From positions 1 to 15,815 of the forward strand of contig JAITTD010000053.1 in assembly GCA_031287245.1 (NCBI GenBank): a stretch of DNA of 15,815 nucleotides. The letters are read 5' to 3'. The DNA comes from Bacteroidales bacterium (GTDB lineage: Bacteria > Bacteroidota > Bacteroidia > Bacteroidales > UBA4181). The position numbers and the translations under genes are program-made. Within the stretch, counting starts at the first letter, position 1, and the number at the start of each line of letters is the position of its first letter. This document shows positions 1 through 6,650 of the stretch, piece after piece. The notes under the pieces are model-generated. The model saw only the letters and a program-made list of their open reading frames with translations, did no database searches and was not told where the DNA came from.

Positions 1-22
1 ATGAATTGCTAGCCTTTTAGTG

Positions 23-111
23 CTGCCTTTCAGGCAGTAGTGTTCGTGTGTTCGCACTACCGCAGGCAACGCTTCGCTCGCCTGCGGTTATGAAAATCAA
101 GCCCTTCGGGC
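23..111. repeat. Cluster of four small hairpins in gene-free left end
   Basis: Four stem-loops follow one another: CTGCCT/AGGCAG (23-28 with 32-37), GTAGTG/CACTAC (37-42 with 55-60), CCGCAGGC/GCCTGCGG (60-67 with 80-87) and GCCC/GGGC (101-104 with 108-111). The third is the strongest, with eight perfect base pairs and a 12-nt loop. No ORF of useful length runs through them. They resemble dispersed intergenic palindromes or an end-of-transcript region for a gene to the left of the window. The pairing is seen directly; the role is unknown. Confidence 0.5.
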
Positions 112-175
112 ATCATAGCGCCTCAAAAAAAGATTTAGCCTTTTTGACAGGGCGCATTTCAAATTGTCGCAGTGC

Positions 176-263
176 ATGTCCTACGGACAAAAGCGGTATT
201 GTTTACTATATTTCTCTATTGATATGAATGCCCTAACGGGCAACTGGCCTGTCCGTAGGACAT
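176..263. repeat. Perfect 13-bp inverted repeat flanking a small hairpin
   Basis: The arms ATGTCCTACGGAC (176-188) and GTCCGTAGGACAT (251-263) are exact reverse complements 62 bp apart. Between them lies a smaller stem TGCCC/GGGCA (229-233 with 238-242, loop TAAC). No protein-coding gene is evident inside. This could be a miniature mobile or REP-like element, or a pair of dispersed intergenic repeats in opposite orientation. No target-site duplication is obvious. Confidence 0.5.
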
Positions 264-273
264 AAATAGAAAA

Positions 274-294
274 GAATGATGAATGATGAATGAT
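274..294. repeat. 7-nt microsatellite (AATGATG x3)
   Basis: Three exact copies of AATGATG lie end to end. The same heptamer recurs on the other strand at 6637-6650, where it forms the junction between the transglutaminase-like and aldolase genes. Here it lies in gene-free DNA between the inverted repeat and the 21-nt array. Confidence 0.75.
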
Positions 295-385
295 GGCGCC
301 AATATACGCGCCAATGATGCGGCAATTGCTGTCGGCGACAGCAATGTTCCTGTCCGGAACCTCGATACTGTTCCAAAAATGATTG

Positions 386-824
386 AATATTGCTATCGGC
401 AACCTCCATGTTGCGGTTGCGGATAGCAATATTCCGGTCAGCAATCGCAATCTTGCCATCCGCAATAGGAATTTTTGGCATCTGCTCGTGTTACATTCCT
501 ATCGGCAACAGGAATGTTCCTATTGACAACAGGAGTGTTCCATCGGCGAAAGGAATGTTGAGGTCGGCGAAAGGAATGTCGGGGTCGGCGAAAGGAACAT
601 CGGGGTCGGCAACGGGAATGTCGAGATTGGCGAAAGGAATGTCGGGGTTGGGGACAGGAATGTCGGGGTTGGGGACAGGAATGTCGAGGTCGGCGAAAGG
701 AATGTCGGGGTCGACGAAAGGAATGTCGAGGTCGGGGACAGGAATGTCGAGGTCGGCGAAAGGAACGTCGGGGTCGAGGACGGGAATGTCGAGGTTGGGG
801 ACAGGAGCGTTGAGGTCTGCGAAG
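386..824. repeat. 21-nt tandem repeat array (minisatellite), about 20 units
   Basis: Thirteen units of exactly 21 nt run without a gap from 552 to 824, each beginning GGAATGT or a close variant. They differ at four main positions. To the left the array decays: a 20-nt unit (532-551), one 21-nt unit (511-531), an irregular stretch, then four diverged 21-nt units (386-469). Faint remnants reach back to about 322. Twenty-one nt is seven codons. One + frame reads as heptads of the form N-[VIL]-x-[VI]-x-[NDE]-R, including AGG/CGC Arg swaps and GTC/GTT Val swaps. The minus strand reads [PA]-[IV]-A-[DN]-R-N-[IM] in the old units. Indels break every long frame, so I call it a repeat array, possibly derived from coding sequence. 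It ends 14 bp from the rhomboid stop codon. Confidence 0.9.
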
Positions 825-838
825 AGAAAGCCGCCCCG

Positions 839-1729
839 TTAGTTGTTTTTCTGGCGGAACAAAATTTCTTTTTCCTCGCGTGTCAGGGCATCGTAGCCTC
901 CTTTGGATATTTTATCCAGAATGTGGTCTATTTCCGCCTGATTGTCTTTCTTCTGTTTGTTGTAATCCCAGTCGTTGGCAGGTGGTTTTTTGTAATGAAC
1001 CTTCATTTTGGGCTTTTTGCGAAATAAGGATTGAATGCCAAGGTACCATCTCGTAAACCATGCTGTGATGTCTTTTCTTTTTTGAATGTTGATGGCAAAC
1101 AGATAGCCGAAAAACGCTCCTCCGAGGTGGGCGATATGCCCTCCTGTGTTGTCACTCATGGAAATGGATACCAAATCAAGCAGAACCACTGCTGCGGCAA
1201 TGTATATCAGTTGGATGGAACCGAAGAAGAACAGGTTGATTTTGTAGTGGGGTGCATAGCATGAAACGCCCAGTACCACCGCCAATACGCTTGCCGAACC
1301 GCCAATAATGGTAGAGAAATATTTCTCTGCTGAAAACACGGGAAACAGGTTGTAGGAAGCGATGTAGAAGAAAACGCCTGCCAAACCGCCCAAAATAAAG
1401 ACATTGAACAAAAGGTTTTTATCGAAATAGACGCGGAAAATTTTCCCAAACCAGAACAGCCATAACATATTGAACAGCAGATGGAGCAAATCTTGATGAA
1501 AGAACATATAACTGATGACTGTCCACGGGCGCAGAGCCAGCGCTGACAAATCGGCAGGCGCTGCCAGCCACGTCATCAGCAAAAAATGATCGTCGGCTGC
1601 AAACAGGAAGAAAAACAGGTGTATCAGGTGATAGACTGCAAAAACCGCCACATTGACGGCTATTAGTTGCACCACCACATCCGACGCTTTGAACAGCGCT
1701 TTCGTTTCTTTAATAAATGTATTGTTCAT
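839..1729 (-). CDS. Rhomboid family intramembrane serine protease
   Basis: A 296-residue polytopic membrane protein that should cleave transmembrane substrates within the membrane. The rhomboid signature is complete: H78 and H83..N87 (HLLFN) in the second helix, the serine motif GGSA with Ser145, and the histidine helix HIAHLGG with His201, giving the Ser-His dyad. The cytoplasmic tail (about 235-296) is basic and ends in a helical segment with DHILDKIS and TREEKE, the usual tail of Bacteroidetes rhomboids. I start at the ATG at 1729, because the upstream in-frame Met at 1810 would add 27 polar residues overlapping the preceding gene; the chosen start lies 4 nt after that gene's stop. It is probably co-transcribed with the transferase and GH16-fold genes. 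The TAA is followed, in the same frame, by 115 open codons made almost wholly of the 21-nt array. Substrate unknown. Confidence 0.93.
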   Translation of the reverse strand: MNNTFIKETKALFKASDVVVQLIAVNVAVFAVYHLIHLFFFLFAADDHFLLMTWLAAPADLSALALRPWTVISYMFFHQDLLHLLFNMLWLFWFGKIFRVYFDKNLLFNVFILGGLAGVFFYIASYNLFPVFSAEKYFSTIIGGSASVLAVVLGVSCYAPHYKINLFFFGSIQLIYIAAAVVLLDLVSISMSDNTGGHIAHLGGAFFGYLFAINIQKRKDITAWFTRWYLGIQSLFRKKPKMKVHYKKPPANDWDYNKQKKDNQAEIDHILDKISKGGYDALTREEKEILFRQKNN

Positions 1730-1733
1730 ACTT

Positions 1734-2819
1734 TTATAAGTCGTTCGGTGCGCGGTGATGGTTGTGTTTGTGCACTTTGCGTTCCAAGAGGATAGATGCT
1801 GCGGTGGCAACTGTAAATATAGTGAGTGTCAGCCAGAAAATTCCGATATGCTGTAGCAGTAAGGCTAACATAATGAAGGCTGCGTTGACGAGCATCAGCA
1901 ATATAGTGGTTTGTATGTGTGAAAAATCCAACCTCAGCAGAAGGTGGTGAAGGTGGTTTTTATCTGCCAGAAAAGGAGAACGCCCGCGTATCATTCGGAT
2001 GATGAATACACGAAGAGTGTCAAACATCGGAAGAATCAGGACGGCAATAGAAACGGCAGGCGCTGATTTGAGGGCAAAGGCTGAAGTCAATCCGATGTTT
2101 TGCTGGTTGAACAGTATTACCTGCACACTCAGTATGAGTCCCATCAGCAAAGATCCTGTATCGCCCATAAAGATTTTATACTTTCCTTTGGAGATATTAT
2201 ACCAGAAAAAAGCGAACAGGCAACCGAATAGAGCCACCGAAATAAGGCTGTATTCAGGATTGCCTGACAGGTAAAACCATACGCCGAAAAAAGTGGCGGC
2301 CAACATTCCCACAGAAGCGGCTAATCCATCTACGCCATCTATTAAATTGATGCTGTTGATGATCAGAACAATCACAAAGATGGTGATCAAAACGCTCGTG
2401 ACGGGCGATATATGGTAAATGCCAAAAAATCCGTGCAGGCTGGATAATGAGAGGTTTCCGGGTATTATCAGCACTAATGCGGCAACAATTTGTCCCAGCA
2501 GTTTTTTGAGAGGTGTGATTCCTACCAGGTCGTCTTTCATCCCGATAAAGAAAATAATGATGCTTGCCACCAGCACATATTGCAGAGAAGGCATGTGTTG
2601 GTAACTAATGAAAGAGCCTGCGGCAATGGTGAAACCGGCAAAAAGAGAAATTCCTCCCAAAGTGGGAATTTTTTTGCGATGACTCTTTCGTTGAGTAGGT
2701 TCATCAAACAAGCGTTTTACGTTAGCCACCCTCACCACAACAGGTATGGAAAAAGCAGTAATCAGAAAAGCGACCAATCCTGAAAACAAAAGCAATGCAC
2801 CGTTTGATAAATTATCCAT
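1734..2819 (-). CDS. Polyprenyl-phosphate glycosyl-1-phosphate transferase (WecA/TagO/MraY superfamily)
   Basis: A 361-residue integral membrane enzyme with about ten or eleven hydrophobic segments. By family it transfers a sugar 1-phosphate (typically GlcNAc-1-P) from UDP-sugar to undecaprenyl phosphate on the cytoplasmic face, the first step of lipid-linked glycan assembly. The family motifs are in order: the acidic pair D96-D97 (KDDLVGI), N158 and the DGVDGLA loop (D161, D164), FMGDTGS (217-223, D220), and the C-terminal His motif HLHHLLLRL (289-297). That His motif and the lack of MurNAc-pentapeptide features favour the WecA/TagO branch over MraY. The C-terminus is His/Lys-rich (KVHKHNHHR). 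The start lies 15 nt after the GH16-fold gene stop and the end 4 nt before the rhomboid start, so this is the middle gene of a three-gene operon. Sugar and downstream pathway are not visible here. Confidence 0.93.
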   Translation of the reverse strand: MDNLSNGALLLFSGLVAFLITAFSIPVVVRVANVKRLFDEPTQRKSHRKKIPTLGGISLFAGFTIAAGSFISYQHMPSLQYVLVASIIIFFIGMKDDLVGITPLKKLLGQIVAALVLIIPGNLSLSSLHGFFGIYHISPVTSVLITIFVIVLIINSINLIDGVDGLAASVGMLAATFFGVWFYLSGNPEYSLISVALFGCLFAFFWYNISKGKYKIFMGDTGSLLMGLILSVQVILFNQQNIGLTSAFALKSAPAVSIAVLILPMFDTLRVFIIRMIRGRSPFLADKNHLHHLLLRLDFSHIQTTILLMLVNAAFIMLALLLQHIGIFWLTLTIFTVATAASILLERKVHKHNHHRAPNDL

Positions 2820-2834
2820 CAGCAGATTAAAAAT

Positions 2835-3965
2835 TTATTTTGAATAATATCGCACCCAGTCTATCTCCATCTTGACAGGGCTTTTCAATGAGCGTTTTTG
2901 TGTTTTTACTCCTGATCCGAATGCTATGTACATTGGATCGTTGGGTATTCCCAAAGTCATTGTTTTCATCGGCACGCCGTTAATAGCCCAAACAAGTTCT
3001 TTTTTACTCCATTCCAATGAAAAAATGTAACTTTTGCCGGCAAAAGCGCCTGTTAAAGCGGTAATATCATGGTTTGCACCATTGGCATCGTTCAATTTTC
3101 CCCAGAAATTGCCCAAATAAAACTTGCCTTTTACATAACTGAATATGTTGATTTGCGGTAAAACGCTTTCGCCGGCAAGCCAAAAAGCGTGATAAGCCGC
3201 GCCTTGGGGAACTTTTACCTTTGCTTCTATTTTTCCATGCTTAAACCTGAACGATTTGCCGGTGTTGACGGTTCCGGAGGTATATGGAAATTCCACCGGA
3301 ATAAATCCTGCCATGGGATTCCACGCTATTCCTTTTTTTTCCTCAGGTCTTGTTTCAATTGACAGTTTTGAATTTGAAAGGCTTATATTTTCTCCTTCGG
3401 TAAGACATTGCTGATCGCCCCAAAGCGAATAACTCCGCTTCAAAATTTTCTCTGCCCCAAAATAGCGAGTCAGCCATTTCTCTGTATCCAGATGTGTGGC
3501 ATCGAAATCATCTTCAAATTGCAATTTCCAAGTGGTCAAAGGTTCAAACTGGCTTACATTGGCTTTACTGTGCAGATATTTCTTCAGTGATTTCGACTTT
3601 TTTATCTGCTCAAATTCATTTTCAAGGGCAGCCAACTCTTCTAAGGCAGCTATCTCGTCAGGGTCTGTTTCCGGTTTATTCTCCAATTCCTCCAATTCCT
3701 CCAAACGGCTACGACGAAAAGCGCGAATCACTTGTTGTATCCGTTGTGTAAAAGTGATTACTTTTTTCTTCACTCGCTTGTTCCGCAGTTCATCCAATTC
3801 GGGGGACGCTAAATGCTTACTCAGATACTCAAAACGGGCTAACTCATCTGACTCTGCATAGGCTAAAAAGTCGTGGTAATCGGATATCACTTGTTGGCGA
3901 TTTTTTTCAAATCTTCCCGTTTCAGGGAAAATCCCCAAAATTACATTTAATCTTAATAGGCTCAT
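2835..3965 (-). CDS. GH16-fold (laminarinase-like) protein with lost catalytic residues and N-terminal helical region
   Basis: A 376-residue protein. Residues 1-140 are charged and probably largely helical or coiled coil (EELEELEN, EEIxALEELAALE-like stretches). From about 146 to 375 the sequence follows the GH16 concanavalin-like fold: a start resembling the usual F-x-D-D-F opening, SGTVNTGKSFRFKHGKIEAK (230-249), HAFWLAGES (259-267) and a C-terminal MEIDWVRYY. GH16 enzymes need E-x-D-x-x-E right after the W-x-x-G-E strand. Here that place reads Q271-I-N273-I-F-S276, so both acids and the central Asp are replaced. I infer a non-catalytic glycan-binding or scaffold protein. No signal peptide or lipobox is visible, so it is probably cytoplasmic, unusual for this family. 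An in-frame TAA 15 nt upstream of the ATG fixes the start. First gene of the run with the WecA-like transferase and rhomboid. Confidence 0.85.
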   Translation of the reverse strand: MSLLRLNVILGIFPETGRFEKNRQQVISDYHDFLAYAESDELARFEYLSKHLASPELDELRNKRVKKKVITFTQRIQQVIRAFRRSRLEELEELENKPETDPDEIAALEELAALENEFEQIKKSKSLKKYLHSKANVSQFEPLTTWKLQFEDDFDATHLDTEKWLTRYFGAEKILKRSYSLWGDQQCLTEGENISLSNSKLSIETRPEEKKGIAWNPMAGFIPVEFPYTSGTVNTGKSFRFKHGKIEAKVKVPQGAAYHAFWLAGESVLPQINIFSYVKGKFYLGNFWGKLNDANGANHDITALTGAFAGKSYIFSLEWSKKELVWAINGVPMKTMTLGIPNDPMYIAFGSGVKTQKRSLKSPVKMEIDWVRYYSK

Positions 3966-3985
3966 TGACTTGGATTTTTAGGGTG

Positions 3986-3993
3986 CAAAAATA
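3986..3993 (-). promoter_or_regulatory. Candidate -7 element for the GH16-fold operon
   Basis: On the minus strand the octamer TATTTTTG matches the Bacteroidetes -7 consensus TAnnTTTG and lies 20 nt upstream of the ATG at 3965. No good TTTG is present at the -33 distance, so the assignment is tentative. Confidence 0.4.
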
Positions 3994-4071
3994 ATGATAA
4001 TACCTGAAAAAATGTCATCTTTTTTTATTTTTTTATTGAAAAACAAAACAGACAAATTGCATATTATTTAT

Positions 4072-4099
4072 AATCAGCGCTATAAATACAGCGCCGATT
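4072..4099. promoter_or_regulatory. Dyad symmetry in the divergent intergenic region
   Basis: AATCAGCGC (4072-4080) and GCGCCGATT (4091-4099) are reverse complements with one mismatch around a 10-nt spacer. The dyad lies between the promoters of the GH16-fold operon and the response regulator, so it could be an operator for either or both. It could equally be an RNA hairpin. Function is inferred from position only. Confidence 0.35.
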
Positions 4100-4138
4100 C
4101 AAAAGACGCATTTTTTTCATGAAATCGAATCGCATTGT

Positions 4139-4170
4139 TTTGGTAATTATAAAAATAAACTCTACTTTTG
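4139..4170 (+). promoter_or_regulatory. Bacteroidetes-type promoter of the response-regulator gene
   Basis: TTTG at 4139-4142 and TACTTTTG at 4163-4170 match the -33 (TTTG) and -7 (TAnnTTTG) consensus with a 20-nt spacer. Transcription would start near 4177, about 37 nt before the ATG at 4214. Confidence 0.65.
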
Positions 4171-4213
4171 AGAGGTTAAAATGAACTGAAAAAGTATGGT
4201 ATAATTGTGTTTT

Positions 4214-4594
4214 ATGAATGAGAAATTGATATTTTTTGTTGATGATGAGCCGATGTTTATCAATCTTCTTGAATATACATTCAAATGTAAAGATGGTTTT
4301 GCCACCAAAGCATTCCATAAAGGCGAAGATTGTATTGCACAATTGAATTTGAATCCTTCACTGGTGGTGGTGGATCTTTTTCTTGAAGTCAACCTGATGA
4401 GTGGCTTGGAAGTTGTCAAAGCCGTCAAGGCATGGAATGTTGATATTCCGGTTATCATGTTATCAGGGAACAGCGATGCTGACATGATTGCTGAGGCTAA
4501 ATCGCTTGGCGTTGTTGATTATATTATCAAAGACGGCTATTTTATTGATAAATTAGTAGAATGTGTCGCCAAAACCCTTTCTGTCAGTCATTAA
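4214..4594 (+). CDS. Stand-alone response regulator receiver domain (CheY-like)
   Basis: A 126-residue protein that is only a receiver domain. The acidic pocket is D10-D11-E12 (VDDEP), the phospho-acceptor is D54 (VVVDLFLE), the switch Ser is S84 (MLSGNSD), and the conserved Lys is K106 (YIIKDG). It should accept phosphate from a histidine kinase and act by protein-protein contact, as there is no DNA-binding or enzymatic output domain. No kinase gene lies in the window. I use the ATG at 4214 rather than the in-frame TTG nine bases upstream. It is transcribed away from the GH16-fold operon and ends only 11 bp from the convergent universal stress gene, so the two transcripts probably overlap at their 3' ends. 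Confidence 0.92.
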   Translation: MNEKLIFFVDDEPMFINLLEYTFKCKDGFATKAFHKGEDCIAQLNLNPSLVVVDLFLEVNLMSGLEVVKAVKAWNVDIPVIMLSGNSDADMIAEAKSLGVVDYIIKDGYFIDKLVECVAKTLSVSH

Positions 4595-4605
4595 CAGCCT
4601 TTCGC

Positions 4606-5505
4606 TTATCCATACATGAACTGCCCTACCCTTGCATAACGCAGCATCGGATTCATACACATTACGGGAATTTGAGCGCTGTTGGCTATAATTGTCTGCT
4701 CATCGGCTCCAAATATATAGTCAAATTGTGTAATGTCTTTGGTGGTGGTGACGATGATCAGGTCAGCCTTCATCTGTTCGGCAAACCGGATGGTTTCGCC
4801 TGCAAAATCACTTGATTTTGACGCTGTAAATATCTCGTATTCAATATCGTTTTGTTTCAGAAAACGGATGGCAAAATTCAGATTGGCATTTACCTTCTTT
4901 TGCAAATCACTGTCCATTACGGGCGATTTAAACAGATACACTTTGGATGAAAAATTGCGTCCTGCGTAGATAGCCCATTGTACCTTTTCCTTGTTCTCCG
5001 ATTTGAAATCAATCGGAAAAACCACACTGGCTATTTTGGCATTTTGATCGGGCATGGATTGTACGACAATGAATGGTGCGTTGGAGCCTGTAAGTACTTT
5101 CAATGCTTTACTGCCGAATAATTTTTGGGCGCCCTTGATACCGTGCGTTCCCATAACGACCAATTGAGTATTCGTTTGGCTGGCATAGTCGGAAATAGCC
5201 GAAAACAGATTGCCCTTTTGTATCACTACGGAGCAAACGACTCCGGTTTCGCCGTATGTCTTTTTGCTGACAATTAGCAACTGTTCCTCTGCTTTTTCTA
5301 TGACGTAATCGCTTACTCCCGCTTTGACGATATGCAGCAATTTAATTTCGTAGTTCATGATTTTTGCCAGTTTAACGGCATGAGCCAACGCATATTCCGA
5401 CACTTGGGTGAAATCCCATGTCACTACGATTACATTATTTTCTTGATCCTCTTGCATATTATGATTGTCGTCTTTTATTAATACTTGAATAACGACTGTT
5501 TTCAT
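4606..5505 (-). CDS. Tandem-domain universal stress protein (UspA family)
   Basis: A 299-residue protein with two Usp alpha/beta domains: about 24-150 and 158-285. The first opens with VIVVTWDFTQVSEYALAHAV and carries a nucleotide-binding-type signature, GTHG (119-122) then G131-S132, followed by the NAPFIVV strand. The spacing inside the signature is eight residues where the classical ATP-binding form has nine. The second domain (VVFPIDFKSE, then LIIVTTTKD) lacks the glycine motif and probably does not bind nucleotide. Usp proteins are soluble cytoplasmic stress and starvation factors. The start is uncertain: the ATG at 5505 has an A-rich context, but the family usually begins just before the first strand, which favours the in-frame ATG at 5457 (Met17). 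Just upstream is the repeat that forms the aldolase 3' end. Convergent with the receiver gene. Confidence 0.9.
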   Translation of the reverse strand: MKTVVIQVLIKDDNHNMQEDQENNVIVVTWDFTQVSEYALAHAVKLAKIMNYEIKLLHIVKAGVSDYVIEKAEEQLLIVSKKTYGETGVVCSVVIQKGNLFSAISDYASQTNTQLVVMGTHGIKGAQKLFGSKALKVLTGSNAPFIVVQSMPDQNAKIASVVFPIDFKSENKEKVQWAIYAGRNFSSKVYLFKSPVMDSDLQKKVNANLNFAIRFLKQNDIEYEIFTASKSSDFAGETIRFAEQMKADLIIVTTTKDITQFDYIFGADEQTIIANSAQIPVMCMNPMLRYARVGQFMYG

Positions 5506-5529
5506 TTTTTATTTTATCCGAAATTATTT

Positions 5530-6642
5530 TTACGAGTTTCGGGTTTCGAGTTTCGGGTTTCGAGTTTCAGGTTTGGAACTCGAAACTTTAAACTTTAAAC
5601 CCGAAACTTCAAACTTTAAACCCGAAACTTTAAACTTTAAACTCGCTGTAAACTGTTTCACGTCTTCTTCTGTGGTATCCCATGAGCATACCCACCGGAC
5701 TTCATTATTCGCCACATTCCACATATAAAAGAAGGATTCTTGCTGCAATTTTTTGATGGCTTCGGCAGGCAAAACGGCAAATACCGAGTTGGCTTGCGTG
5801 GGCTGTGTGACGGTAATTCCCATTTCTCTGGCGTTGTGGCTCAGCAATTGTGCCATTCGATTGGCATTTTGGGCATTTTGTAACCACAGATTGTCTGTAA
5901 GCAGGGCTATAAACTGCGCTGCGATGAACCGCATTTTGGATGCCAACTGTGTCCCTTGTTTGCGGATGTATTTAAACGTTTGTGCCAATGCAGGGTTCAA
6001 AATGACTACCGCTTCGCCAAACATCATTCCGTTTTTCGTTCCGCCAAACGACAGTATGTCAACACCGGTTTTGACAATCATCTCTTGCAAAGAAACATTC
6101 AAAGATACTGCCGCGTTGGCTATCCGCGCTCCATCCACGTGCAGAAACAGCCCGTGTCGATGGCAAACGGCGGCTATCTCCCTGATTTCGTCCACAGTGT
6201 AAACGGTGCCCATTTCGGTGGATTGGCTAATGGACACCGCATGGGGTTGCGAATGATGTTCCACGCCCAATACGTGCAAATGCGGTTCAATATGGGCTAT
6301 GGTCAGTTTGCCGTCTTTGGTGGGGTTGGCGATAAGCGAGCGTGCCGGCGCTCCACATTCGTCCACACAGATATGTGCTGTGTCGGCGCAAATAATGGCG
6401 TGATACGGCTGTGTCAAGGCTTGCAAAGCCAGCACATTGGCGCCTGTGCCGTTGAACACGAAAAATGCTTCTGAATCTTGTCCAAACAGTTGCTTAAACA
6501 GGCTTAGCGCCTCTTCCGTAAAGGAATCGTCGCCATACGACAAGCAATGTCCGTGGTTGGCATCCGCCAGCGCCTGCATAATGCGAGGATGAACGGTAGC
6601 GTTATTATCGCTCGCAAATCCATTGAAGATTTCATTCATCAT
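5530..6642 (-). CDS. ltaE: Low-specificity L-threonine aldolase (PLP enzyme) with a repeat-derived C-terminal tail
   Basis: A 370-residue fold-type I PLP enzyme expected to cleave threonine or allo-threonine to glycine and acetaldehyde in the cytoplasm. Seen: FASDNNATVHP near the start, FNGTGANVLAL (63-73) in the cofactor region, HVDGARIANA (168-177) with the cofactor-contacting Asp170, and SFGGTKNGM (198-206) with the PLP lysine K203. The family-like part ends near residue 335 (EEDVKQFTASL). The last 35 or so residues (KFKVSG, KFEVSG, KFKVSS, then KPETRNPKLETRN) are encoded by a short tandem repeat, not by family sequence. The start is ATG 6642; a second ATG follows at 6639. It begins 6 nt after the transglutaminase-like gene stop, across an AATGATG repeat, so translation is probably coupled. 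Related beta-eliminating lyases are the main alternative. Confidence 0.9.
   Translation of the reverse strand: MMNEIFNGFASDNNATVHPRIMQALADANHGHCLSYGDDSFTEEALSLFKQLFGQDSEAFFVFNGTGANVLALQALTQPYHAIICADTAHICVDECGAPARSLIANPTKDGKLTIAHIEPHLHVLGVEHHSQPHAVSISQSTEMGTVYTVDEIREIAAVCHRHGLFLHVDGARIANAAVSLNVSLQEMIVKTGVDILSFGGTKNGMMFGEAVVILNPALAQTFKYIRKQGTQLASKMRFIAAQFIALLTDNLWLQNAQNANRMAQLLSHNAREMGITVTQPTQANSVFAVLPAEAIKKLQQESFFYMWNVANNEVRWVCSWDTTEEDVKQFTASLKFKVSGLKFEVSGLKFKVSSSKPETRNPKLETRNS
5533..5645. repeat. Short-repeat block forming the aldolase 3' end, with a 10-bp inverted repeat
   Basis: On the minus strand three 21-nt units rich in TTTAAAGTTT (about 5583-5645) are followed by alternating CGAAACCC/CGAAACT heptamers (5533-5571). 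The two halves are partly complementary: GTTTCGAGTT (5557-5566) and AACTCGAAAC (5577-5586) form a perfect 10-bp stem with a 10-nt loop. The block lies wholly inside the aldolase reading frame and ends at its stop codon. The hairpin could help end the transcript, but no T-run follows it. Confidence 0.85.
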
Positions 6643-6650
6643 TCATCATT
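6637..6650 (-). repeat. 7-nt repeat at the transglutaminase/aldolase junction
   Basis: On the minus strand AATGATG occurs twice in tandem with a partial third copy. It supplies part of the TAA of the upstream gene, follows it with TGATGA, and gives the two tandem ATG codons that open the aldolase. The same heptamer is found three times at 274-294. Confidence 0.7.

Noticed and set aside
181..481. Two overlapping minus-strand ORFs of 82 and 94 codons
   Set aside because: They run through the diverged repeat units and inverted repeat, overlap one another and match no family. The heptad-like N-terminus of one reflects the DNA repeat.
386..824. CRISPR array
   Set aside because: Units are directly adjacent with no unique spacers, and no cas gene is present.
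390..842. 150-codon plus-strand ORF with GMSGSAK-like heptads
   Set aside because: It is open only because the 21-nt array lacks stops in this frame. Variation between units is mostly replacement in this frame, and no start signal precedes it.
1730..1810. Longer rhomboid start at ATG 1810
   Set aside because: It would overlap the transferase gene by 77 bp and add a polar segment unlike rhomboid N-termini.
4200..4205. TATAAT as -10 box for the receiver gene
   Set aside because: It would leave almost no leader before the ATG, and a good TTTG-N20-TACTTTTG promoter lies at the proper distance upstream.
4162..4485. Minus-strand ORF opposite the receiver gene
   Set aside because: The plus strand encodes a complete receiver domain with all key residues; the antisense ORF is its shadow.
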